Origin: Cephalotus follicularis
Lineage: Eukaryota; Streptophyta; Magnoliopsida; Oxalidales; Cephalotaceae
Reading direction: 5' to 3'
DNA length: 64,000 bases
NCBI GenBank assembly: GCA_001972305.1
Contig: BDDD01000896.1
Span: 218,535 to 282,534 of the forward strand
The first letter of the stretch is position 1, and every line of letters begins with the position of its first letter. The position numbers were made by a program, and so were the translations under genes. Under the pieces are notes generated by a model. That model saw nothing but the letters and a program-made list of their open reading frames with translations, had not been told where the DNA came from and ran no database searches. Positions 43,469 through 55,069 of this stretch are shown here, in pieces.

Positions 43469-44824
43469 AGCAAAAACTGAATTTATCTCAGTAAAACCGA
43501 AGGAATATAACAAGGAAGGAACCATCCATACCTTAGTTGTCCAAGTCTAAACAACGAAAAAGGAATCAAAAGCACACTCGAAACACCCTAACCTCCACCA
43601 TAGAAATTATCAAAACCTAGACAGATCAACCAAACCGAATACACAATTAAACAGCCGTCAAAACACAAGCTGCCAAAGCGTCAACGTATATGTCCAAAAG
43701 TGTCGATGTTTTAATACAAAGCATTGGCGCTTTTAGGCTAAACGTCAACACCAGGCGATACACAAAGCGTCGAAGCAGTGCATTGCAAAACACTACTAGG
43801 CGTCGACGATAACATGATAACACACATCTAAGCGTCGACGGTATGTATGACAAAACACTATGAAAGTGTCAGCGCTTACACAGTAACACAGACAAAGCAT
43901 CGACAGTTAAGCCCTAAACTTCGACAAAACTAAATACAGATGACGCTTAGCAAATGCAAAACAATTTTCTACATGCATAGGGGTCATCATTATGGATAGT
44001 AAAACATGCACAAAACTAGTTTTCTCAACATGAGTTATAAAACAGTATTGTCATTTATGGTTTAAAACACTAATATACCAATTTCAATGCATAACATAAA
44101 ACTTACAGGTTACATATATGTCATTAACAACTTTGAAAATATGTTTTCTGTCATTGAATTATCTAAGTCAGTTTCATAAACCAAAAACAATTTCTAGTAC
44201 ATTTTTGAACAATATATTGATAAATAACAGTAATATATAATAAAAACTAAGGCTTATGTTCAGAATATACCTTTAGATGATGCCAAAGCACTTAAGAACA
44301 AAGTAGAAAAATGGCTGCCTCTGTTTGTAAAGAAAAACATGCAAGTGCTGTAGTTTTTAAAACAATGCAGCGACTTTGTTTTTCAAGAGGTAAAAACGTG
44401 TGATCTTAGATGGCAAAACATGTGGCTTAATGATATTTCCATTCATGCAGATACGGTCCAAACATAGATGGAAAGAAGACAATCAAATTAATGGCAAAAA
44501 TCCTCTTTCCAAAAATAAACCACCATCCAAAAACAAATATGGAAGACGACTAAAGCATCGTCGGTTAATCGAAGGCGTCAGCGCTTAGGCCTTTATAACT
44601 AAAGCGTCGACGCTAATGGCATAGGCATCAGCGCTTTGCCTATGTGTGAAAGCGTCGATGTTAAAACATTGGCGTCGACGCTTTGACCCCCAAAAATGCA
44701 AAAAGAAAGAAATAAAAATAAAGAGTTTTCAAAAATAATTTCAAACATTTTGAATAACACATAACATAAACCTAACATAACATATGACACGTCAAGCATA
44801 TAGGCAACAAAACGGGATATTACA
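43469..44824 (-). mobile_element. A-prime 5' LTR, part 2
   Basis: It continues from 40488 and ends CGGGATATTACA at 44824. The combined length of both parts is about 2554 bp, similar to the other A LTRs. The flanking 5 bp on the right is TCATT; the left partner is lost. Palindrome clusters lie at 43680-43905 and 44550-44690. Confidence 0.85.
44550..44690. promoter_or_regulatory. GTCGAC palindrome cluster I, A-prime 5' LTR
   Basis: Sites include GGCGTCAGCGCTTAG, AAAGCGTCGACGCTAA, GGCATCAGCGCTTT, AAGCGTCGATGTT and GGCGTCGACGCTTTG. The outermost lies about 145 bp from the LTR start on the minus strand. Confidence 0.5.
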
Positions 44825-45940
44825 TCATTATTATGAGGTTTGACATTTTTCTTCAATGAAGAGATAATAGAACTATTTTTTTCTACAATTACTATGAGTT
44901 CATCATAGCTTACCTCTACATTGTCTTCCTCCTCCACTATGGCCATGAATGCCAATTGTGAAACTTCTTCTTATGTCTCCTCATCGGAGCTTGAATCGTC
45001 ACTATCTTCCCAAGTTGCAGGTAAGACTTTCTTCTTCTTTATTTTCTCTTTCTTTTTAAGCCTTAGGCAATCACTCTTAAAGTACCACGGTTTTTTGCAT
45101 TCGTAGCAAATAATTTCCTCGAGCTTGCTTGTTTCTCATTTTTGAGGATGTGTCTTCTTGTATGGTTTGCCTCCAAACTTCTTCTTGTTTACAAGGAACC
45201 TTTTGAACTTTCTTATGATGAGGGAAAAATCTTAATCATTATCATCTTCACTCTCTTCATTTGTGGAAGATTTTAGTGCTACCACGTTCTTCTTTCTTTT
45301 CTCCTTCTCTTCATCATCATCCTTTTTCTTGATGGAGAGTTTGTGAGTCATTAATGATCCTAGGAGCTCCTCCAATGGAAGAGTATTGAGGTATTTGGCT
45401 TCCTCAATAGCTGTCATGTTTGGCATTCATACTCTTGGTAGACACCTAAGAATCTTTCTCACCATTTCACAATTACTATACACTTTATCAAGTGCTTGTA
45501 AAGCATTTGTAATCTTTGTGAATCTAGTGAACATCGTGTTTATATCTTCATTTTCAATCATGATAAACATTTCATATTCATGTACACGCTAACGTTAGCC
45601 TCTTTGACTTGATTAATACCTTCATAGGTTACCTCAAGTCTATCCCACATTTTCTTAGCCGAAATGCATGAAGATACTCTGTTAAAATCATTATAGTTAA
45701 TAGCATAGATTAACATGTTTAGCATTTGCATAATTTGTACTCTTTTTCTATCTTCTTCATTATAGCTAGTTCTAGGCTTGGAAATAATTTCACCTCTTTC
45801 ATTATTGGTGGTAGGCAAGCTTGGACCGTCAACAATTAGGTCCCAAAGATTATAGTCCAAAGATTGAATAAAAATGGCCATTTTAGCATTCCAATACTTA
45901 TAATTGTCGCCATCAAAATATGGTGGCTTCGAAAGTTCCT
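44825..45940 (-). pseudogene. Sirevirus-like copia gag, broken, minus strand
   Basis: Read from 45940: PPYFDGDNYKYWNAKM, then LIVDGPSLP and ISAKKMWDRLEVTYEGINQVKE (45558-45881). A frameshift follows, then MPNMTAIEEAKYLNTLPLEEL and LGSLMTHKLSIKKK (45232-45426), a stop, and a zinc knuckle CYECKKPWYFKSDC in which the conserved His is Tyr. The tail LAFMAIVEEED... runs to 44825, where the A-prime LTR begins. Several stop codons are present. The rest of the element is not adjacent; the copia LTR remnant at 5790-7063 may be its other end. Confidence 0.85.
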
Positions 45941-46437
45941 AACCCAATTCGGCGTCATGATTATAAGAATGAGTGTTAGATTACTGAGTCTAAGTACAAT
46001 ACCTACTGTCAACTTGATTTAAGAGTTAACAAGTTGAATTGAAATGGAAATGTTAAATGGCTCATAAGAGGCGAAACTAGGAGGTTATAGTTAACAACAA
46101 CCTTCTGGCCCGATTCCTTGATGTTATCATGTTTTGATAACAGAATAAACTTTCTAGTATTGATTAATAGACCTGTAACATGCAATTATGTAGATTAATT
46201 CTACAATTTTGGGAGATTGAAAGAAGGTGAAGAACATTGGACATAAAGAGAAAGATCATTCCAATTGATCTTGGGATAGCATTTGAGGTAGGGGATTCTG
46301 ACATGTTTTTGAGCATATAACATGTATAATATGTTATGATGGTTGATACTTGATTGCATGTCGAATTGGATTGAGTTTAGATTGAATTTGTGCATCCCCT
46401 ATTTTGAAACTGCTCCTGGAATTCGTATGAAACCCAG

Positions 46438-46585
46438 AAGCGTCGACGCTTACGCGTGACAGTCGACGCTTTGGTACAAAAACGGCATAATAAACTTTAG
46501 AATGTCGACACTTAGGTTGTCAGTATCGATGCCTAGTCATTAACCATCGTTGCTTAACAAACAACTGTCGACGCTTTGAAACAGT
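46438..46585. promoter_or_regulatory. GTCGAC palindrome cluster II, element C 5' LTR
   Basis: Sites include GAAGCGTCGACGCTTA, CAGTCGACGCTTTG, AATGTCGACACTTA, GTATCGATGCC and CTGTCGACGCTTTG. The 3' LTR copy (53758-53900) differs at several of these by CpG-type changes. Confidence 0.5.
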
Positions 46586-47320
46586 AGGTGTAGAAATTTG
46601 TAAATTGATCAATTGAATTGTTTATGGTTGTAAATATCCTTGATATGTTATATTGTAACCATTATTACTGTTATTGGGTAAAATTTCTACTGTCATGAAT
46701 ACATATTCAAGAATTTTACCAACCTAATGCTTAAAGCATAAACAATGATTTGTAAACGGTTTTCCATTTGAAAATCTTATTATCATACCAACTAATATTT
46801 TCCTCACTAATAAAGGCACTGTTACTGTTTTGTTCTCCAATTTAGAACCACTATTGAATTGATATCGTTTTCCTCTAATGAGATGTACGATGAATGAATT
46901 GTTATATGTTTCTAAAGAAAACAACTTTATATTGCATATTACTGATACGTGTAATATTATTATTGAAATGCTTGTATTGTTTGTCTATGTTATTGCCGTA
47001 GTTGAGTGATGGAGGATGTCACTGACTACGGATGTGATCCTGGGTGCCAGGAGTTGGCCAGAGTATCACCCAAATTTGTCTGCATTGCAGAGCTTATTGT
47101 TAAACTACCCGCCAACGCCGGTAGTAATTGTTACCTATTCTATCATCTTCGGAGGGTAGGGTGATAGTTAGGTGGTGCACAGTTGGTGCTAGGAGTTAGC
47201 GACATGTGACACCCAATTGATGGATGAATTGATTGTACCCTTGTGCGGTATTCTTGCATATGGATTGTTATGGCCACTTGGCATGATTGCGTATATATCA
47301 AGACATCTATATACATACAT

Positions 47321-47321
<1 letters not shown>

Positions 47322-47354
<33 letters not shown>
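47322..47354. repeat. (AT)n microsatellite in element C 5' LTR
   Basis: A run of about 15 AT/TA units follows short ACAT repeats. The 3' LTR has only a short run at the same place (about 54630-54646). Confidence 0.9.
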
Positions 47355-47357
<3 letters not shown>

Positions 47358-47784
47358 TGCCATTTCATTACCTGTCATGCATATTTACATTTATAGATTC
47401 TTCTACATGCTTATCTACCTACTTAGCCAAGTGAGGACAACGACTAACCCCTACAATTTCAGATTAAGCGAAGACGTGTGGAGGTTGCCGCTGAAGCTTG
47501 GAGAGCTTCTACTTTCGTTTTAATGTTGTTATTTTCCTTATGATGTATTGTATTGAACGGATCACACTCCGTGTACTGTTGTATTTTCCTTATGTAAGGA
47601 TAATTATTTGACTTGATTCCGCACGTAGTATGGGATGCGTGCGGATGGCTTGTGTTATATTCCGGATTAATAACTGCTTCCGCAAATTATTTATGAATTA
47701 TTGAATGAGATGCTGGAATATTATGTTAATCCTGATATCATCATATATGCTTGTCTATGTTTCGAATAACGGGGTGTGACAGCA

Positions 47785-47796
47785 TGGTATCAGAGC
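47785..47796 (+). other. Primer-binding site of element C
   Basis: TGGTATCAGAGC, complementary to the 3' end of initiator Met tRNA, lies three bases after the LTR end. Confidence 0.92.
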
Positions 47797-47885
47797 ATAT
47801 TCCATATATGCTAAGCTGGGATAAGTTTCTCAGAAATTAAGTGAAATGTTTCCTAATGATTTTGTCATTCCATATAGGAAACAAA

Positions 47886-50800
47886 ATGGACCTATAAAGG
47901 GGAAGAAAGGGAAGGCGTAGAGCCGACGAGGGGATCAATGCTCCGCCAGCACCTGAAAATGTTTCGCCAATGAATGAAGGAGTGAATGTTCCTCCAGCCT
48001 AAGAAGATAGGAGTAATTTTGACCACCTGGCTGATCTTTTCTGACAGCAGATGCAAGCCAATGCAGCAAACATGGAACAAATCCGGCAAATGTACGAGAC
48101 TAACCGGGCATATCAGCAAGCACCCGATGCTTGTCATGCTAGTGGTTTTGGCAGAGATTTGGAGTGGTTCATGCTACAGAATCCTTTGACTTTCAATGGT
48201 GAACTGAATGCGACTGTAGTCGAGCAATGGATTAAAGACCTGGAGAAAATATTTGTTGTCTTGGAATGCACTGATGATCAGAAGCTTAATTTTGCTGTGT
48301 ACCGCTTGTGGGGCGAGGCAACTTACTGGTGGGAAAGGACTGAAGCAAAATGGGAAGCCCGTGGACTTGACAGGACTTGGGACAGATTCCAGTCTGAGTT
48401 TCTTGAGGCTTATGTACCGCAGATAGAGCGTGACCGATGGGAGACTGAACTGATGGAGTTGCGTCAGGGAGACATGACAGTGACTCAGTACCAGACTACA
48501 TTCGTGGAGCTAGAAAGACACACACCTTATCTTGTGGAGGGTGAGTCACGGATGATCCAGAGGTTCATGAAAGGCCTTCGACCTGACATTAGATCCAAAC
48601 TATTGCTGTTGTAGCTGACCTCGTTTGTTGAAGTTGCTGAGAGGGCGATGATTCTTGAAGCTGATGCCAATGAAAGGAGAGCAGAACGGTCTCAAACTAA
48701 TCAATCGAGGGCCGTACAGTCACAGGGGCAGGGAAGTAATAATCCTGCGAATTCAACAAAGTCTGATAACCGAGGTCAAGGGGGTTCTCGACGCACACGA
48801 TCAAGGACACCTGGCCGAAACAGTCAACAGATTGCGGGTGGATGTGATTTTTGTGGTCGTCAGAACCATGATGAGACTGAGTGCTGGCAGAAGATGGGGA
48901 AATGCTTGAGGTGTGGTTCACAGGACCATATGATGAGTACTTGTCCGATGATGAGGGAACAAGCATGCGGCCAACAGGGAAGTGCTGGTGCTAGTGGTAG
49001 TGTTGCGGCAGCTCAACCGCGGAGAGACACCGGAAAGGGGATTGCAAAAGGTAGGGTCTACACCTTATCTAAAGATGATGTGCTAGAATCTACTACTGTT
49101 GTGGGAGGTACTATTTACATATCTGGCATATTAGCTCATGTATTGATTGACCCTGGTATGATGCATTCATTCATTGCATCTGAATTTGCTCGCAATTTGC
49201 ATGGCATTACTTCTAGACTGCCTTATGTATTAGAGGTGAGTACTCCTGCGGGTACTTGTCTTTTATCTGATACTGTTCTGAAAGATTGTGAGATCGTGGT
49301 AGCTGGGATTGAATTATCCGCTGACCTGATAGTGTTACCTATCCGAGATTTCGATGTAATCTTGGGGATGGGCTGGCTGTATGCTCATCATGCTTGTGTT
49401 TATTGCTACAACAAGTTGATGACATTTTACTTACAAGATGGGACTGAGTGCAAGTTTATTGGAGAGAAGAATCTTACTGCTCCGATCATTTCCTATACTC
49501 GAGCACAGAAATATCTCAAGCAAGGATGTGAGGGCTATTTGGCGTATGTGATTGATCATACGAAAGGTACGCCTAGTATTGAACAAGTGCCTGTTGTATG
49601 TGATTTTCCTGATGTGTTTCCAGATGAACTCACTTCGTTGCCACCGTAGAGAGATATTGAGTTTAGTATTGAGTTGTTGCCTGGAACTGCTCCTATATCC
49701 AGAGCACCGTACCGAATGGCTCCTGCCGAACTGAAGGAGTTGAAACTTCAATTGCAGGATTATCTTGACAAGGGTTTTATCAGACCGAGTGTGTCACCAT
49801 GGGGAGCACCGGTTCTGTTTGTAAAGCAGAAGGATGGATCGATGCGGCTATGCATTGACTACAGGCTGCCAAATCAGGTGACTATGAAGAACAAATATCC
49901 TCTGCCACATATTGAGGAGTTATTAGACCAACTGCAAGGCTCAACTGTATTCTCCAAGCTTGACCTAAGAACATGCTATCATCAGTTGAGGATCCGAGAA
50001 GGTAATGTGGAGAAGACTGCATTTTGAACCAGATATGGGCACTACGAGTTTCTGATACTGCCGTTTGGTCTGACGAATGCTCCTGCAGCCTTTCTGTGTC
50101 TGATGAACAGAGTGTTCCAACCTTACCTGGACCAGTTTGTCGTTATATTCCTAGATGACATCCTGATCTACTCAAATAGCATTGAGGAACACATACAACA
50201 TTTGAAGATTGTACTACAGACACTACGGAAGGAACAGCTGTACGCCAAATTCAGCAAGTGCGAGTTTTGGCTGGATCATGTGACTTTCCTAGGTCACATA
50301 GTGTCAAGTGAAGGATTGTCGGTGGATCCTTCGAAGATTGAGAGTATTGTTGATTTGCCCCAACCGAGGAACGCTACTGAGGTTCGTAGTTTCTTGGGAT
50401 TGGTTGGCTATTACCGGAGATTCATCGAGGGATTTTTGAAGCTTGCTACACCACTGACACAGTTGACTCAGAAGAAGTCCAGTTTTGTGTGGGATGACTC
50501 CTGTGAGGCAAGTTTCCAAGAATTGAAGAGCCGGTTGATTTCGGCTCCAGTATTGGCATTACCGGAGGGTAATGAGGGATTTAATATCTACACTGATGCT
50601 TCTGGGAAAGGATTGGGATGCGTTCTTATGCAACATGGTAGGGTGATTGCATACGCATCGAGGAAGTTGAAGTCGTACGAGGAAAATTATCCCGTACACG
50701 ATCTTGAGTTGGCAACCATAGTGTTTGCTTTTCAGAAATGGAGGCACTATCTCTATGGAGCTCAGTTTGAGATCCTTACTGACCATAAAAGTTTGAAATA

Positions 50801-52469
50801 CTTGTTTTCCCAGAAGGAGCTCAACATGAGGCAGAGACGATGGGTGGAGTTCTTCAATGATTATAATTGTAATATTCAATACTACCCGGGAAAGGCGAAT
50901 GTAGTGGCTGATGCGCTGAGTCGCAAGCCAATGATTGCTGGAGCAATGGTTTCACAGTGGAATCTATTGGAGGAATTTCAGAGATGGAATCCATTCATGG
51001 TTTCCCGAGGAGTGATTCTGGCAAGTATGAGAGCACAACCGGAACTTCTAGAGCGTATCCTGACTGCTCAGTATAGTGATTCTGAATTGTGGAGTATTCG
51101 CGAGAACCTAGACGCTGATTCTGAGTTCTCCATTCATACTGATGGCATAATAAGGTTCCGGGGGAGGATATGTGTTCCGAATGATGAGAGCATCAAGGAT
51201 GAGCTACTGCAACAAGCTCACAAATCGAGATACAGTGTTCACCCAGGAAGTTCCAAGATGTGGCACGACCTGAAGAAGAACTACTGGTGGAGTGGTATGA
51301 AAAGGGAAATCGCTGAATATGTAGCAAGATGTTTGACCTGTCAGAGAGTGAAGGCTGAACATCAGAAACCTGCGGAAAAGCTACAATCACTACCAATGGT
51401 TGAATGGAAATGGGAGCATGTGACCATGGACTTTGTGTCAGGATTACCGAGGTCACGAAATCAACATGAAGCAGTGTGGGTTGTAGTGGACAGACTCACC
51501 AAGTCTACTCACTTCCTTCCGATGAACATGACATATTCTATCGAGATGCTTGCTCGATTGTATATCCGGGAGATAGTGAGATTGCATGGAGTGCCGGTCA
51601 GTATTGTTTGTGACCGAGATGCTAGATTTACCTCAAGGTTTTGGAAGAAGTTCCAAACAGCTATGGGAACGACCTTGAACTTTAGCACCGCATTCCACCC
51701 ACAGACTGACGGACAGTCCGAGCCTACGATTCAGACTCTGGAGGATATGCTACAGGCTTGTATGATTGATTTTGCTGGGAGTTGGGAGGATCATCTGGCA
51801 TTGATTGAGTTCTCTTACAACAACAGTTTCCATACCAGCATTGGGATGGCTCCCTATGAAGCTTTATACGGGAGGAAATGCAGATCACCTATTTGCTGGG
51901 ACGAGGTAGGTGAGAGGCAAGTGCTTGGACCGGACTTGGTACAAGAGACCACTGATAAAGTGGAGATGATCAAGAAAAGATTGCTAGCTGCACAGAGTCG
52001 GCAGAAGAGTTACGCCGATAGCAAGAGAAGGAAGCTGGAATTCAAGAAGGGAGATCATGTTTTCCTAAAGATTTCGCCTTCGAAAGGGATATGCTGTTTT
52101 GGCCTCAAGGGGAAGTTAGATCCAAGGTATATTGGACCTTACGAGATACTGGAGAGAGTGGGGGAGGTAGCATACCAGATTGCACTACCGCCTAGCTTGT
52201 CAGACGTGCACAACGTATTTCATGTCTCCATGCTACGAAAATACGTACCCGACCCATCTCACATATTGAGCTAGGACCCGGGGTTCATTAGCCCGAGATT
52301 GACTTATGAAGAGAGGCCGACGAGGATCGTGGATCGAACGAAAAAGGTTCTAAGGAACAAGACCATCCCTATGGTCAAAGTCCTATGGCGTTTTCACGGA
52401 GCGGAGGAAGCTACGTGGGAGCGTGAGGAAGAAATGATGGACACATTTCCCCACTTATTCGGGATGTAA
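47886..52469 (+). pseudogene. Element C gag-pol polyprotein, seven in-frame stops
   Basis: One frame of 1527 codons starts at the ATG at 47886 and ends with TAA at 52467. In-frame stops lie at 47895, 48000, 48042, 48612, 49647, 50025 and 52272. At least the ones at 49647 and 50025 look like C-to-T changes of CAG and CGA. No frameshift is seen. Order: gag core (EQWIKDLEKIFVVLEC, YWWERTEAKW), zinc knuckles (CDFCGRQNHDETEC, CLRCGSQDHMMSTC), and protease with IDPGMMHSF at codon 421, where DTG has become DPG. Reverse transcriptase follows with [10 protein letters not shown] (Asp 757-758), then RNase H ([10 protein letters not shown]), integrase ([35 protein letters not shown]) and a chromodomain-like end (VKVLWRFHGAEEATWERE). 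It is a Ty3/gypsy chromovirus, inactive. Confidence 0.93.
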
Positions 52470-52502
52470 TGAAGGGCTAAATTCGAGGACGAATTTTCTT
52501 TA

Positions 52503-52514
52503 AGGAGGGGGGAA
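52503..52514 (+). other. Polypurine tract of element C
   Basis: AGGAGGGGGGAA directly precedes the 3' LTR start TGTAATAACC. Confidence 0.88.
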
Positions 52515-52687
52515 TGTAATAACCGCAATTTCCATTCATGTATTTGGTATCCAACAATGAATAAAGTATACCTTTTGAGATGTTATGTTGGTACTTTTCT
52601 TTAATGAATGAAGTTGGGATAGAAATTTTAAATGGAAAGTTAAAGAATTGATTATTGGTGTTAAACCGCCTACGCCTGGAATCACAC

Positions 52688-52830
52688 CGTCGACGCTTTA
52701 AGACCTGGCATGTGTGAAAACGCATAGTTGAAGACTGAGATTGGGCGCCAACCGTCGACCATTAAACGCCCCGTATCAATACCTAAAGGCGTCTAAGCGT
52801 CGACACCCACGAAGTAACCGACAATGCTTT
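52688..52830. promoter_or_regulatory. GTCGAC palindrome cluster I, element C 3' LTR
   Basis: Sites are ACCGTCGACGCTTTAA, AACCGTCGACCATTAA, TAAGCGTCGACACC and CCGACAATGCTTTAG. The first starts 173 bp from the LTR start. Confidence 0.5.
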
Positions 52831-53757
52831 AGTCGTGTTCTGGCACAAAATAGGTGTCAGTTGGAGGGAATGGCAGAGCTGGACATGATGGGAACCAAGG
52901 CATGCGCTCTTATACCTGTCGACCATGCATAAGAGACCTTGCCAGCTGTTGATGGTGCCAGACTTAAGTGTCTTGCATGTTCCTTCCACCTGCAACCTGC
53001 AAAACACAGCAGAAATTGGTTAAGAGAAAGAACAACAAAAGAGAGCATGCATGAAGGAGAGAGAGAGTTGGACACTAAAGGTTAAACCAACTGTGGGAAT
53101 GAAAACCACAAAGTTGGACACTTATATCAGCTGATGTTTGAACCATTAGAGTGTTGACAAACACTGAAGGAGAGGAGAATTGATGGACGATTGTGGAAGC
53201 ATGCGTTGAGGATTGAGTGCCAAAGAGACTTGGGAGCTTGTTCTTTTCCGGTAAATTCCTAACCCAATTCAGCGTCATGATTGTAAGAATGATTGTTAGA
53301 TTACTAAGTCTAAGTATAATATCTACTGTCAACTTGATTTAAGAGTTAACAAGTTGAATTGAAATGGAAATGTTAAATGGCTCATAAGAGACGAAACTAG
53401 GAGCTTATAGTTAACAACAAACTTCTGGCCCGATTCCTTGATGTTATCATGTTTTGATAACAGAATAAACTTACTAGTATTGATTAATAGACCTGCAACA
53501 TGCAATTATGTAGATTAATTCTGCAATTTTGGGAGATTGAAAGAAGGTGAAGAACATTGGACATAAAGAGAAAGATCATTCCAATTGATCTTGGGATAGC
53601 ATTTGAGGTAGGGGATTTTGACATGTTTTTGAACATATAACATGTATAATATGTTATGAGGGTTGATACTTGATTGCATGTCGAATTGGATTGAGTTTAG
53701 ATTGAATTTGTGCATCCCCTGTTTTGAAACTGCTCCTGGAATTCGTATGAAACCCAG

Positions 53758-53900
53758 AAGCGTCGACGCTTACGCGTGACAGTCGATGCTTTGGTACAAA
53801 AATGGCATAATAAACTTTAGAATGTCGATGCTTAGGTTGTCAGTATCGATGCCTAGTCATTAACCGTCGACGCTTAACAAACAACTGTCGACACTTTGAA
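53758..53900. promoter_or_regulatory. GTCGAC palindrome cluster II, element C 3' LTR
   Basis: Sites include GAAGCGTCGACGCTTA, CAGTCGATGCTTTG, AATGTCGATGCTTA, ACCGTCGACGCTTA and CTGTCGACACTTTG. Spacing is irregular, about 20-35 bp. Confidence 0.5.
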
Positions 53901-55069
53901 ACAGTAGGTGTAGAAATTTGTAAATTGATCAATTGAATTGTTTGTGGTTGCAAATATCCTTGATATGTTATATTGTAACCATTATTACTGTTATTGGGTA
54001 AAATTTCTACTGTCATGAATACATATTCAAGATTTTTACCAACCTAATGCTTAAAGCATAAACAATGATTTGTAAACGGTTTTCCATTTGAAAATCTTAT
54101 TATCATACCAACTGATATTTTCCTCATTAATAGAGGCACTGTTACTGTTTTGTTCTCCAATTGAGAACCACTATTGAATTGATATCGTTTTCCTCTAATG
54201 AGATGTACGATGAATGAATTGTTATATGTCTCTAAAGAAAACAACTTTATATTGCATATCACTGATATGTGTAATATTATTATTGAAATGCTTGTATTGT
54301 TTGTCTATGTTATTGCCGTAGTTGAGTGATGGAGGATGTCGCTGACTACGGATGTGATCCTGGGTGCCAAGAGTTGGCCAGAGTATCACCCAAACTTGTC
54401 TGCATTGCAGAGCTCATTGTTAACCTACCCGCCAACGCCGGTAGTAATTGTTACCTCTTCTATCATCTTCGGAGGGTAGGGTGATAGTTAGGTGGTGCAC
54501 AGTTGGTGCTAGGAGTTAGCGACATGTGACACCCAATTGATGGATGAATTGATTGTACCCTTGTGCGGTATTGTTGCATATGGATTGTTATGGCCACTTG
54601 GCATGATTGCGTATATATCAAGACATCTATATACATATATATATATGCCATTTCATTACCTGTCATGCATATTTACATTTATAGATTCTTCTACATGGTT
54701 ATCTACCTACTTAGCCAAGTGAGGACAATGGCTAACCCCTACAATTTCAGATTAAGCGAAGACGTGTGGAGGTTGCCGCTGAAGCTTGGAGAGCTTCTAC
54801 TTTCGTTTTAAGGTTGTTATTTTCCTTATGATGTATTGTATTGAACGGATCACACTCCGTGTACTATTGTATTTTCCTTATGTAAGGATAATTATTTGAC
54901 TTGTTTCCGCACATAGTATGGGATGCGTGCGGACGGCTTGTGTTATATTCTGGCTTAATAACTGCTTCCGCAAATTATTTATGAATTATTGAATGGGATG
55001 CTGGAATATTATGTTAATCCTGATATCACCATATATGCTTGTCTATGTTTCGAATAACGGGGTGTGACA

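Larger units (their letters stand above)
45936..47781 (+). mobile_element. Element C 5' LTR, first 741 bp missing
   Basis: From TTCCTAACCCAATTC at 45936 the sequence follows the 3' LTR from 53256 to its end, at a few percent difference (for example three changes in about 110 bp near 46030-46110). It ends GGGGTGTGACA at 47781, three bases before the primer-binding site. The left end is a deletion join to a copia gag fragment. It contains palindrome cluster II (46438-46585) and an AT microsatellite. Confidence 0.9.
52515..55069 (+). mobile_element. Element C 3' LTR, complete (2555 bp)
   Basis: It starts TGTAATAACCGCAATTTCC and ends CGGGGTGTGACA. It is the reference copy for family C in this window. 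The following bases GCTTT would be half of the target-site duplication, but the left partner is lost with the start of the 5' LTR. It contains palindrome clusters I and II. Confidence 0.92.
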
